From assembly GCA_016178785.1 (NCBI GenBank), contig JACOSO010000023.1, positions 1 to 64,000 of the forward strand: DNA of 64,000 nucleotides, read 5' to 3'. The translations under genes were made by a program, and so were the position numbers. This document shows positions 36,972 to 46,928 of this stretch, in pieces. The first letter of the stretch is position 1, and each line of letters starts with the position of its first letter. The notes below the pieces were generated by a model that did no database searches, was not told the DNA's origin, and saw nothing but the letters and a program-made list of their open reading frames with translations. The stretch is from Bacteroidota bacterium (GTDB taxonomy: Bacteria > Bacteroidota > Bacteroidia > Cytophagales > Cyclobacteriaceae).

Positions 36972-38042
36972 CTATTTTACTTTATCGACCTCTGAAAGTA
37001 ATCCATCTGTTGAATCATCGAGTGTCAGTTCCCAGAACATGATGCCCTGAAGGTTCTGATCTTTTACATATTTGGTTTTTAACCGAATGGATTTCTTGTC
37101 ATCGCCTGTGGCAAAAAGTTTCTTTTCCTTGCTATAGAAATAAGGTGCTTGGGCTTTTTCATCCCAAAAATATTGAAACCCGTTTTTCTTCGAAAATTCT
37201 TTGCTATAGTTTTTGTAGTCGACACCTGCTTTGAATTTCCCCGACTGGTAAAGACCATGATTTGCATCAGGAACATTTTCCCACATCCTCGCATAAAAGG
37301 CTCCTCCGATTACAATTTTATTTTTGGGTACACCGTGATTGATGAGATATTGAACTGCATAGTCGGTTGACTCCGGTTGTTGTTTGTCAGAATACAATGA
37401 GGTGTGATGACCAGTGATTGTAGAGTAACCGTTGACCAAATCATAGCTCATTAAATTTACTCTATCTACCAGCGGCATGATTGTGCTCCAGTCAACAGAC
37501 TCATCCATGTATTTTTTGAAACCACCGGCCGCAAAACTGATTTCATAATTGCTTCCCAACTTTTCGCGCAACACCTTGATCAACCCTGAGAAATTCTCTT
37601 TGTCCTCTTTTTTAAACGCGTGGTTAGGAAACCCTTCTATGGTAGGATATTCCCAGTCGAGGTCGATGCCGTCTGTGTGAAAATATTTATTCAAAGCCAA
37701 TGTAGAAGTTGCAAATTCTTCTCTGCCTTGAACTGATGAAAAAACATCAGAGCAGGGCGCGCAACCTCCCCAACCTCCAAGTGAGAGCATCACTTTTAGT
37801 TGAGGATTTCTTTTCTTCAGGTCAACTAATTTATTGATGGTAATAGAATCGTCCTTCGAATCAACGTGCAGTTGGTTTCCCTTCATATGACAAAAGCTAA
37901 AAATGATGTGGGTCAATTTTTCAGCTTGAATGTTTTCTACCTGTTGCGGATTGCCAGAGAAGTAGCCGATCACTTTTAAAGATGATTGAGCGTACGTTGA
38001 GATAGCAAGTAATGAGAGGAATATACTATTGATGAATTTCAT
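36972..38042 (-). CDS. Secreted GH18 glycoside hydrolase (chitinase-like)
   Basis: 356 residues from the ATG at 38042, which starts a signal peptide (MKFINSIFLSLLAISTYAQ). A longer reading to 38093 places 17 polar residues before it. The GH18 catalytic motif DGIDLDWEYP is intact with E131 as acid. SLGG at 87-90 and the MSYDLVNGY barrel strand are also typical. GH18 enzymes cut chitin or related GlcNAc polymers. No carbohydrate-binding module or type IX C-terminal signal is seen. Confidence 0.9.
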   Translation of the reverse strand: MKFINSIFLSLLAISTYAQSSLKVIGYFSGNPQQVENIQAEKLTHIIFSFCHMKGNQLHVDSKDDSITINKLVDLKKRNPQLKVMLSLGGWGGCAPCSDVFSSVQGREEFATSTLALNKYFHTDGIDLDWEYPTIEGFPNHAFKKEDKENFSGLIKVLREKLGSNYEISFAAGGFKKYMDESVDWSTIMPLVDRVNLMSYDLVNGYSTITGHHTSLYSDKQQPESTDYAVQYLINHGVPKNKIVIGGAFYARMWENVPDANHGLYQSGKFKAGVDYKNYSKEFSKKNGFQYFWDEKAQAPYFYSKEKKLFATGDDKKSIRLKTKYVKDQNLQGIMFWELTLDDSTDGLLSEVDKVK

Positions 38043-38178
38043 AAGAATTGAACTTGAACGCCCAATATCGATATTCGGATTGGAATCTGACAAGAAATAT
38101 TTGATGGAAATCTTTTAAGAGATGACGAATTAATTGGCGTTTTAGCCAATCATCATCAAGTGAAGCGAGGGGAGAAGC

Positions 38179-41100
38179 CTAAATCTTCTCTGGAATATCA
38201 ACAAAAAATTCGGTGACCGATTGATTGTCAGTAAGGCGTACAGTGCCACCTATTTTTTTTACGGCCATTTGAACAGCATGCAGCCCAAGCCCCAACCCTT
38301 TGCGCTCGGCTGTTCCGATGAAGAACATATCAAATATTTTGTTTCAATATTCTTTATCAATTCCAATTCCGTTGTCGCTAACTAAGATATTGACTCGATC
38401 ACCATTCTTTTTGATTTCAATGTCAATTTTCGAGTCGAGATCAGGCCTGGCAAACTTAAACGCATTGTCGATCAGATTTTCTAGAATAATCGATATCAAT
38501 GTCTTATCCGAGTGCATTGCTATTTGCGGGTCAATCTTCGTAAAAATTTTTATATCGGGGCGCTCTTTGTAGTTCATCTTCACAGAAATTGAAATTCTTT
38601 TGACGAGTGAATCAATATCGATGCGCTCGGTAACTACTTCAGTGGTTTTAATCCGGTTAAGTTTTAGAAGCATGAATAATAAAAAATTCAATCGTTCGGC
38701 TGTGAACTGAATTTTAGAAAGGTATCTAACGGCAGATTCGTCACGTGTTTCCATCAGGCTGAGATTGCAGAGCCCCAATAAAGTTGCCACCGGCCCGCGC
38801 AAATCGTGTGCTGCCCGATACACAAAGCGATCCAATTCTTTATTCACTTCTATCAATTCCTGGTTACTTTTTGTCAGAGCAGATGTTCTCTCCTCAACAA
38901 TTTTTTCCAACTCATGATTCATTCGAAGCAATTCATTGTTTTGAGTTTCGATAGTTTGATGAGCCTGAACAAGGTTGTCGCGTTGCGATTCTATTTCTTC
39001 TTTTTGACTGTTTATTCTTGATGTCCTCATCTGCACGAGCATCTCTAATCTTTTGTTGGCTCTTTTTAAATTATTGTAATAGGCTCTTACGCCTAAGTAA
39101 AACAGACCTGAGAAGCAGATGATGTAAAATGCGAAGGCCGGCTTGGTGCGAAACCATGGTGGGAGAATGACAAAAGAATATTGTGCCTCTTCTCCCAGTG
39201 TGTGATAGATATTTCTAGATCGTACATGGAACGTGTATGAACCTTCCCAAAGGTTTGTATAGTCCTTTTTAGAACTCGTGCTCCAGGTAGACCAGCCAGT
39301 ATCGCTTCCCTCTAAGAAGGTTTGGTATTCAGTTTCGTCAGATTGATCAAAGAAAGAAGCAGCAAAATGAAACCGAAGTTTATTGAATTGATAACTTAAC
39401 TGAGCGGTTCGTTCACCAGGCATTCCGAAATAGAGGACAGAGTCAGAATCAATTTGAGAAACACTTCGAACTTGCGTTTCGAAGCCCTCAAAGAATTTAT
39501 TTTCTTTAGTAAGATCAATTCGATATAATCCATTAGCGCTTCCAATCCATACGAGGCTATCGCCATCCGGATAAACAAAGTTTATCGCTTTACCCCTGAT
39601 TCTAAAGAATCGGCTCTCATCCCACAGGTACTCGGTATTGTCTTTCTTTTTAAGGTAACCCACAGTTGAATGGGACCATGCGAGAAGATTGCCATTTTCT
39701 CCTTTTGTCAGATTATTCAATTCCGTGCCTTCAGCCGACTCTCCCAAGATATAAATAGGGGATTCTGTAAATTTCTTTTTTAGAGAGTCATATTTATAAA
39801 ATTGATGATTAGAAAAAATAGATACCTCGTAATTTAGATAGATAAGTTTATACCGGTCGCTCTTCAGAATCCCTTCCATGTCAGAAAAAAAATGAAAGAC
39901 GGGTTTTGAATAGCTTCGCGAAAAATCGAGGCGAACAATACCTTGCTGATTGCTCTGAACCCATAGACGCCCGGTATTATCCTCGACCATGCTTTTTATT
40001 TGGCCCTTGATGTCTTTGTACTGATTTTCAACTTTCCACCCTTTGTTGGTTTTATAAAGTGATTGTAACCCGTCACGCATCCCAACAAACACACGATTAT
40101 TACTTTTCTTGGATTGAAGGAATGTAGCTGATCCACCCGAATTATTAATGAGCGAAAGTTTCAAGTCATGCAGCACGTAGGAGCTATTGTTGGTGCCCAA
40201 TAATTGTTCGTCTTGTAAGGAATACAAATTCCAAACCTGATCTCCAAAGTTTTCAATGGCTCTTATTTCTTTCCTTTTTGGCTCAATGTAATTCAAGCCA
40301 ACAGCAGTGCCGATATACAAAGTTTTCCCATGTCGGTTGATTTGATAGACGCTCCCCTTGATGTTCATCTGTTTATTCAAAACAGTCAATGGCGAATTCA
40401 CCTCCACCCGACTAATTCCATTATTAAGCCCAACCCATAGGCCTCCTTCGCGATCGAGAAACGTTACACGAATACTGTTCTCTCTTAGGCCGGAATCCTC
40501 ATCAACGACCTTTAAAACTTTTCCTTTATTGCTCATGAGAATTAACCCTCCACGGAAAGTGCCAAACACGATGCTCTGCTTATTGATTCTGCAGCCCGCA
40601 AAGAGTAAATTCTTATTAATGAAATCGTCAGCGCCTGTTTTAAACGGCATTACTTTTCCATCTCGAGAATAAATGTACATGCCATGTTGAAGGGTACTAA
40701 CCAGAAGGGATAGGGAATCGAATTCAACGATCGAGCGGATTTCTTTTTCTTTAAAGAAGTCGGATGAAGGAAGCTTTACCAGTTGCTTGTTGCGAAAGCA
40801 GATTAGCCCAAGGCTGTCTTCTTTTACATAGAAATCATTTCCAATTACAAAAGAGAAAGCAAAATATTCTGGAGCACGCCAAGTGGTAATTTTTTCACCG
40901 TCCCATAAGAAAACATACTTATTGGTTTTAAAATAAACACCATCTGAAGTTGCTGCAGTTTTCCAGACTTCAACGAAGTCACGAAATTCATTGGGAATCT
41001 TGTGCAGCAAAGAGATAAACACCTGCTTCCCTTTGATGTTGTAATCAATGTAGCCGATATCACCGGATGTACCTACATAGATTTTTCCATCTTTTGAGAG

Positions 41101-41355
41101 GGCGACAGATCTTGTAGTTTTTTTGGGGACTTCAATCAGCTTCCAATTCACTCCGTCAAACTCAAGTAGCCCCGAATTGTTGGCTGAGTAAATCAACCCG
41201 TCTTTGCCCTGACAGATTTGCCAATTCTGCGGCTCGCCATTGTACTCTTCAGGGCTATAGTTTTTAATAAAAGGCACGCCCAGATCCTGACCATAGCCTG
41301 TTGTCGACAAAAATGCCACAAAAAAAAAGAGGTAAAAAAAATATTTTGCCATCAA
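38179..41355 (-). pseudogene. Propeller-type sensor histidine kinase interrupted by an in-frame TGA
   Basis: The reading frame from 41355 encodes 1003 residues: signal peptide, Reg_prop-type beta-propellers, a Y_Y_Y domain, one membrane helix, a coiled coil, the phosphorylated H850 (AAHDLRGPV), N box NLIDNAFKFA and G1 box DNGIGID. It then stops at TGA (38344-38346) right after KEY. The same frame continues for 54 codons, NKIFDMFFIGTAERKGLGLGLHA and on to a TAG at 38179-38181. This supplies exactly the missing F box, G2 box and final strands. One base change (for example CGA to TGA) explains the break. The truncated product would lack part of the ATP lid and probably not phosphorylate. The restored length is 1058 residues. 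Confidence 0.85.
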
Positions 41356-41470
41356 GGCTTAAAGGTTTTTCCTTCTTTGATATTACGCAAAATGGATTTA
41401 ATACTTACGAAAATAGCCTCTGAAAATTTTTGAGGTTTGCTCATGTGGACTCCCTTTGCCCAAGTTTAAC

Positions 41471-43882
41471 CTACTTTTTTTCTTTTAGCATTTTGATAAA
41501 ATATCCCCCCACTACCGACCGCGCTTGAAACCCGACTTGTTTTCCATTGATGGTTTCATGCCAGTCGCTTAGCGGAACACGTGTAGGAGTTTCGGTGGCG
41601 TATTTATAAACCGGATTAATGATTGCCTCGAAATCTTTTTGGCTAGCGGCTAAAGTCGCGGTCCATAATATCCAGTCCGATTTAGTGTAGGTTTTGCGGC
41701 TGTCGAGCGGCAGCCCAAATTTTTCCTGATGCTTTAAGTAGAATGCAATTTCTTTTTCAGCCACTTCGGTCGGAAAGATTTTCAAATCCAGAATTTTATC
41801 CCACACCAAATTGTATTTCTGGCTCCAGGTGTTATTCGCTCCAAAAGCCAATGTATAATGATCGCCATCATTGGCCATTTCCATCCACTTTCCTGCCATC
41901 GATTTAGCAAGAGCAGTGTACTCATTTGCTGCTGTTTGATTGCCCAACATGCGCGCCAGCTTTCCATAGCCAGCCATTGCCACTATTGATTTGATCGAGA
42001 GATTTGTGTTGCGCGCAAGATGGCCCGCAAAATCATCCGTGCAAAGTTGATTGGCAGGATCAAAGCCTTCTCTCTTCAAGTACTCCACCCAAGTTGTAAG
42101 AGTTGCCCAATGTTTTCGCGCATAGTCAGCATTTCCTTCCCGGTCGGCAATGGCCGTGGTGAGTATGATCATGTTGCCACATTCTTCCACAGGCATGTCT
42201 TCCGGATAGGTTTGGCCATTGGCGATGGGGTAGGTTCCCAGATCATGAGCAGCAAATGGTTTTGTCCATCGTTTGCTTTCGCTATACTCAAAAATAAATT
42301 CCAACATCCCTTTCATCAATTCAATGTTGTACAATAGAAATAATGGGGCAGAAGGATAAGTAACATCCACCGTGCCAATGGATCCATTTGAAAAGTTTTC
42401 TTTGGAGAAAAAAAGCAGGCTTCCATCGGGCTTGGCTACCACTTTGTGCGCAGCTATCGCTTGACGATAAGCCATCGCGCACAATTCAGCATAGGTTTCA
42501 CCGCCAGCTTTTGTTGCATCTACGAAAAGGTTTTTGTCGAATACCTCACATTTTTTCATTAACCGTTCATAATCTTTTTCGGCATCATGCAATAATTGGT
42601 TTGGAGTCATTCCCTCATCTCTTCGCCACCAGGCTTTCAGGTTCTTTCCAAAATATTGAACTGAGTAGATGTCATCATATGCGAGTATGCTATGCGATTC
42701 AACCGCCTGATCATTTACTTTTCCAAAATCAAAAGACGAAGTTAAGCGGTTGTTAGCCAATCTTTTCGCTTGAAATTTTTCCGGGGTAGCCAAATACAAA
42801 TAACCCCAGTCGATTCGCACATTGTCTCCCTTGCGGATAAGGATCGGCTGATCTTTTGTTCCGGCTGAGGCAATACTCAGCTTACCATCATCAAAATTAT
42901 CATACACAGCTTGAATACTATTGTTGGTCGCAATCTGACCGGCCGCTTGAAGATCAAGTTTTACATCATGCGATTTTCCGTCATTGCTCTTCACCGCATA
43001 AGTAATGTACGATGCCGGTCGACTGAGCACCTCAAGTTCATCAAGGAGGAGAGGTGAAGTGAATAGGAGAGACAAATCGATTTCGCCAGCGGAGAATTCA
43101 TATTTTGTCTGCGTAGCCGTTACGGTAAGAGATTTCTGAATTGCAATTTCACCTTTTGGCGCTACAGTACGGCTGATTAGTCCTACATCAATAAAGCCAG
43201 GTCCTTGCGGATTAGTACAATGAATGCTCATTCGGTTTTTGCCGACCTTCAATGCTTTGGTAGCCTCGTCAGAAACATCGCGCATAACATAATCGCTTAC
43301 ATAGCATGGACCACATTGGTAAGCAAGTACTCCATTCAAATAAACCTCAACATCGTCATCGTAGAAAATAATGAGTTGCAATTTTCCTTCGGGAATTTTA
43401 TCAAGATTAAAATCACGAACCATCCAAACTTCTTTTGAATCCCACTTCGTTTTAGCCGTAGCACTTCCAACTTCGCCTCCAAGAGGAGCTGGGCCTGTTT
43501 GCCATGAGTTGCTTGAGAAAGTTTCTGTATTCCAGTTGGCTTGAGGTTTTTCAAAAGTGTAATGCACATTAACCTGTGCTTCGCTACCCGTAGGAATTAC
43601 AATGGAGGCATCGGTAATTGGCTGACCTAAAAAAGTATAAGGCTTGCCATCAACGGTGATTGTTCCATGCAACGAATTTTCTGCCCCAGTCCAATGGCGG
43701 GTGGGCTCTGCTGTGAGTTGATCATTGAACGACCAGATGCTGAAATAAGGATCATGGGCGATGAGCGGATAAGCCGGGGCCTTCTTCACCTGACTGAAAG
43801 AGATCAGTGAGATGAAGCAAATAAAAAGAGTGTGTAGAATTTTTATGATCGCAATCATCCGAATGGGCAATGAAATTTTCAT
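41471..43882 (-). CDS. Secreted glutaminase A-like protein (DUF4964/DUF5127/DUF4965/DUF1793)
   Basis: 803 residues with an N-terminal signal (about 9-30, ending SFSQ). The mature part starts with KAPAYPLIAHDPYFSIWS, the DUF4964 opening, continues through a jelly-roll-like DUF5127 region and ends in the alpha-barrel DUF4965/DUF1793 part (VEECGNMIILTTAIADREGN, DWILWTATLA, SDWHETINGKQVGFQARSVVGGYF). The family is named after fungal glutaminase A. In Bacteroidota such proteins are also thought to act on polysaccharides, so the reaction is uncertain. An inserted beta-domain between about 90 and 235 resembles a sugar-binding galactose-binding-like fold. Confidence 0.87.
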   Translation of the reverse strand: MKISLPIRMIAIIKILHTLFICFISLISFSQVKKAPAYPLIAHDPYFSIWSFNDQLTAEPTRHWTGAENSLHGTITVDGKPYTFLGQPITDASIVIPTGSEAQVNVHYTFEKPQANWNTETFSSNSWQTGPAPLGGEVGSATAKTKWDSKEVWMVRDFNLDKIPEGKLQLIIFYDDDVEVYLNGVLAYQCGPCYVSDYVMRDVSDEATKALKVGKNRMSIHCTNPQGPGFIDVGLISRTVAPKGEIAIQKSLTVTATQTKYEFSAGEIDLSLLFTSPLLLDELEVLSRPASYITYAVKSNDGKSHDVKLDLQAAGQIATNNSIQAVYDNFDDGKLSIASAGTKDQPILIRKGDNVRIDWGYLYLATPEKFQAKRLANNRLTSSFDFGKVNDQAVESHSILAYDDIYSVQYFGKNLKAWWRRDEGMTPNQLLHDAEKDYERLMKKCEVFDKNLFVDATKAGGETYAELCAMAYRQAIAAHKVVAKPDGSLLFFSKENFSNGSIGTVDVTYPSAPLFLLYNIELMKGMLEFIFEYSESKRWTKPFAAHDLGTYPIANGQTYPEDMPVEECGNMIILTTAIADREGNADYARKHWATLTTWVEYLKREGFDPANQLCTDDFAGHLARNTNLSIKSIVAMAGYGKLARMLGNQTAANEYTALAKSMAGKWMEMANDGDHYTLAFGANNTWSQKYNLVWDKILDLKIFPTEVAEKEIAFYLKHQEKFGLPLDSRKTYTKSDWILWTATLAASQKDFEAIINPVYKYATETPTRVPLSDWHETINGKQVGFQARSVVGGYFIKMLKEKK

Positions 43883-44000
43883 AGCATTAAAAGTTGAGGT
43901 GATCCTAAGCTAATGAAAATTTTTTACCATTTAGTACTGTCACTCGTTCATCGCTACCACAAATTCTTTTTTGGAACGTTAGACACGTTAACTTTATAAA

Positions 44001-44291
44001 ATGATCTATCACGTCACCACGCTGCAAGAATGGCAATCACAAGGAGGTAAATCAGAATTTATTCCTGCTGATTATTTTAAGGAGGGGTTCATTCATTGCT
44101 GCACATCTGCGCAACTTTCTGGTGTGTTGGAAAGATATTTTAAAGGGAGGCCTGATCTCGTATTGCTATACCTTGATGAATCGAAACTGAAAGCCGAATT
44201 GAAATATGAAGTGTCAACCAATGACGAAAAATTTCCTCATTTGTATGGAGCGATTGATCGAGAGGCGATTATAAAAGTTGATAAGCTGTAA
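44001..44291 (+). CDS. DUF952 family protein
   Basis: 96 residues. The DUF952 pattern is clear: MIYHVTTLQEWQ at the start, EGFIHCCTSAQLSGVLERYF in the middle, and FPHLYGAIDREAI near the end. The family is small, cytosolic, with an ADP-ribosyltransferase-like fold reported, and has no settled role. Stand-alone gene. Confidence 0.88.
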   Translation: MIYHVTTLQEWQSQGGKSEFIPADYFKEGFIHCCTSAQLSGVLERYFKGRPDLVLLYLDESKLKAELKYEVSTNDEKFPHLYGAIDREAIIKVDKL

Positions 44292-44648
44292 GTCAAAACG
44301 AACGGACACTATTTCTTTATTCCCTTAATCTGACCATTAAAAACAATTGGCAATCTGCGCTTAAAATTTTCATAGCTCTCGTTTTTTAATGCCATCTTAT
44401 TGCGTCAATGCAAAATCACAACTTAGTTATCCAACGGGCAAGCAACTGTTTGAAAGCTTTCTTGGTTACGTGCATAACTCCATAAGTTCCAATTTTATAG
44501 ATTTCTTATTCCTGGCGCATATTTAAGGCAAACGAATTGCCAGTATATCAACCGGAAAGTTGAAAACTTATTTTGAGCATTTAAATGGAAGAAAAACTTC
44601 AGTTCGCTGACCGATCTAACATCCCTCCAAAGCTCATTCTATCAACAT
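44292..44648. other. 357-bp intergenic region without recognised features
   Basis: Between the DUF952 gene and the reverse-strand lipocalin-like gene. I see no ORF with recognisable content, no strong hairpin and no exact promoter box. Both flanking genes end here, so it holds at most terminators. Confidence 0.6.
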
Positions 44649-45182
44649 CTAATTTGAAACTCTTTTCAAAATGGCTTTAGAATAAAGTTCAAATTCTTTG
44701 TCGGGTTCAGCCAATTCAAAAACTTCCGCGAATTCATTTTCACTTGTGATCAGATATGTTTCTTTTGCGCGAAATCCCGCAGGGATATTTTCAATGCCCT
44801 CAGAAATAAATACGATGGTCTTTCCATCCGGTGAGATCGATTCAATTTTATACTGATTGACAAAACCTTCCGTGTGGAATTGCCTTAGAACGAAAGTCTT
44901 CCTGACGCGGTCGTAACTAATGAATCCATGATCTTCATGCACTTCACCTTTCGGTTTGTCTTTTGATGGAGGGTAGATCGATTTATTTCTGACTTCAATG
45001 AATTTCTTGTTTAGCGCAAAAGCATAACTGCGTTCATATTTTCCTTTTCCGGGTTGGCCATCGGAAGTGCCATTCCAGGTGCCGATCATGAATTTAAGTG
45101 GAAGCCAGACACTGTCTTGTTTTGATATTTGACCAAATGACAGGACTGGAGTAAGTATCAAAATGAAAGCTATTTTTTTCAT
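44649..45182 (-). CDS. Exported lipocalin-like beta-barrel protein
   Basis: 177 residues from the ATG at 45182, which opens a signal peptide (MKKIAFILILTPVLSFGQ). A longer start at 45215 adds 11 residues. The mature part begins PLKFMIGTWNGTSDGQPGKGKYERSY, the glycine-tryptophan opening of lipocalin/nitrobindin-like barrels, followed by strands of alternating hydrophobic residues (FVLRQFHTEGFVNQYKIES). Ligand unknown. It sits 46 bases downstream of the desaturase fusion gene and may be in the same transcript. Confidence 0.65.
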   Translation of the reverse strand: MKKIAFILILTPVLSFGQISKQDSVWLPLKFMIGTWNGTSDGQPGKGKYERSYAFALNKKFIEVRNKSIYPPSKDKPKGEVHEDHGFISYDRVRKTFVLRQFHTEGFVNQYKIESISPDGKTIVFISEGIENIPAGFRAKETYLITSENEFAEVFELAEPDKEFELYSKAILKRVSN

Positions 45183-45227
45183 ACTTGTAAAGTAGATGCT
45201 AGCTCGAAAGTACAATTTTTCTTTCTT

Positions 45228-46832
45228 TCATGATTTTACTCTCCTCCAGACTTGCGATCGAAAGAAGGGGCCGAGATAGCCTCTTACCTTGAGTGTATCG
45301 GAATCCACTAACCATATTGAAGATGAATAAGTATTTCCATTCCCAGGATCGAGGATTTTCCCTTCTTCCCATTTATCGCTCGATTTTTTGAAACCCCAGA
45401 TAATTTTCATCCCCACAACTTTTGAGTTTTTAAATTCTCCCTTGCACTCGATGCAAACAGGATCAGTCCCCTCATGTGGCAGTAAATAAATTTTGCGCAC
45501 ATAGCCTCGAAGCTCTCCACCTATATTTTTGATTTCAACAATTGATTTTACCTTGTTCCAACGGTCATCAATCGTTTGCCAAGTGCCCTCGGGTGTTTTT
45601 TCATTCGTTACTCCTTCTCGCCTCCATGTTTGAGTTCTGTAAAACAGATCAAGTGGACCGGCATAGCCTCTGACTTGTAGAGTATTTCCATCTTCCAACC
45701 AGAGTTTGCTGGAGTAAACGTCACCAGTTTCAGGATCAAGAATTTTTCCGGATGACCATGAATCACCGTCTTGCTTGAAGCCCCACAGAAAATTCATATC
45801 AATTACCTTCTTATCCCTTCTTTCCCCGGAGCATTTTATGCACACGGGGTCTTCGCCTTGATAAGGTTCAAGGAATATCTTCACAATCTTACCTTCGATA
45901 CTTGTTGTATTTTCCTTTATTTCGATCAATGACAAGGGTGAGCCAGTCCGCTCATTGTAGGTCATCCATTGGCCTGATACAGACTGTGCCATTGTCGAGG
46001 GAAACGACAACAATAGGATAATTGATACTGTAATCGCTTTTTTGGCAGGTTGTTTTAACTCGCACGATTTTGGTCGGGATTTAACTTCTTCAAATGCTTC
46101 GTGATACTTTTTATGTTCGGTCTTCATTAGTCTATCCCACCAACTGAAATACAATCCATAGTTATAATGAAAATGCTCATGGTGCATATTGTGGTGTATA
46201 ATTGCGGTGTTCCAGTTTAGCCATTTATTTTTAGTGAAACCCTTCGGCAATATTTCAAACCCTAAATGACCGGCCACATTCCGTATTATCATGTAAGCGA
46301 GGAATAGAAATATCGTAAGCGGGTGTAAAGGCAGAATAAAAACCATGATTGGTAAAACCATAGCCTGGATAAATGCTTCCCATGGATGAAAAGAATATGC
46401 AGCCCAGGGTGACGGATTGGTGGATTCATGATGCACCCGGTGAATGTATTTAAAAAATCGTTTATGGTGCATGAGCCGGTGTGTCCAATAAAAATAGAAA
46501 TCATGGAATACCAATGTCAGTATAAAGCTGATGATCATATATGCAACACTATAGTCACTTACCTTGTAATAGATTAAGGTTATTCCAGCACGTTCAGCAG
46601 TAAATATTCCGAAGCCAACAATTGAAAAGATCAATACGGTGCTCATTGAGTAAGCAAATTCCTTCCACAATTGTTTTCGTTTAGGAAATACTTTTTGAAT
46701 AAAAAGGTGCTGCCACCATTTTCTTCCGATCACCCAGAAGAGAGTAAAAAACAGACTTGCAGGAATCAGATAGCGGAATAAATCAAACAAAAAGATTCCG
46801 GGCCAGGCTTCCATAAATTGTTTTGCTTCCAT
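45228..46832 (-). CDS. Fatty acid hydroxylase/sterol desaturase fused to two DUF2147 domains
   Basis: 534 residues in one frame. Residues 1-250 are a membrane di-iron hydroxylase with His clusters HDFYFYWTHRLMHH (110-123), HRVHHES (131-137) and HHNMHHEHFHYNYG (213-226). A second hydrophobic stretch at 264-284 looks like a signal peptide ending SFPSTMAQS. Two DUF2147 units follow (about 286-410 and 418-534), each with the features EGKIVKIFLEP, DPVCIKCSGE and GKILDP..G..YSS.LWL. DUF2147 proteins are normally separate exported proteins. The internal signal suggests that two genes were joined and that the DUF2147 part faces the periplasm. Confidence 0.85.
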   Translation of the reverse strand: MEAKQFMEAWPGIFLFDLFRYLIPASLFFTLFWVIGRKWWQHLFIQKVFPKRKQLWKEFAYSMSTVLIFSIVGFGIFTAERAGITLIYYKVSDYSVAYMIISFILTLVFHDFYFYWTHRLMHHKRFFKYIHRVHHESTNPSPWAAYSFHPWEAFIQAMVLPIMVFILPLHPLTIFLFLAYMIIRNVAGHLGFEILPKGFTKNKWLNWNTAIIHHNMHHEHFHYNYGLYFSWWDRLMKTEHKKYHEAFEEVKSRPKSCELKQPAKKAITVSIILLLSFPSTMAQSVSGQWMTYNERTGSPLSLIEIKENTTSIEGKIVKIFLEPYQGEDPVCIKCSGERRDKKVIDMNFLWGFKQDGDSWSSGKILDPETGDVYSSKLWLEDGNTLQVRGYAGPLDLFYRTQTWRREGVTNEKTPEGTWQTIDDRWNKVKSIVEIKNIGGELRGYVRKIYLLPHEGTDPVCIECKGEFKNSKVVGMKIIWGFKKSSDKWEEGKILDPGNGNTYSSSIWLVDSDTLKVRGYLGPFFRSQVWRRVKS

Positions 46833-46928
46833 AGTTATTTAGAGTTTATGGGGCAAACTTATATCTCACCGAATCGGCAGTCTCTCTATAAATGAAAAAT
46901 GCTTGCTGATTTCGAAATCAGCATGAAA

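Noticed and set aside
38344-38346. TGA as selenocysteine or a recoded codon
   Set aside because: Other genes here end in TGA normally (for example lanC), and the kinase family has no Sec at this place. A simple nonsense change is enough.
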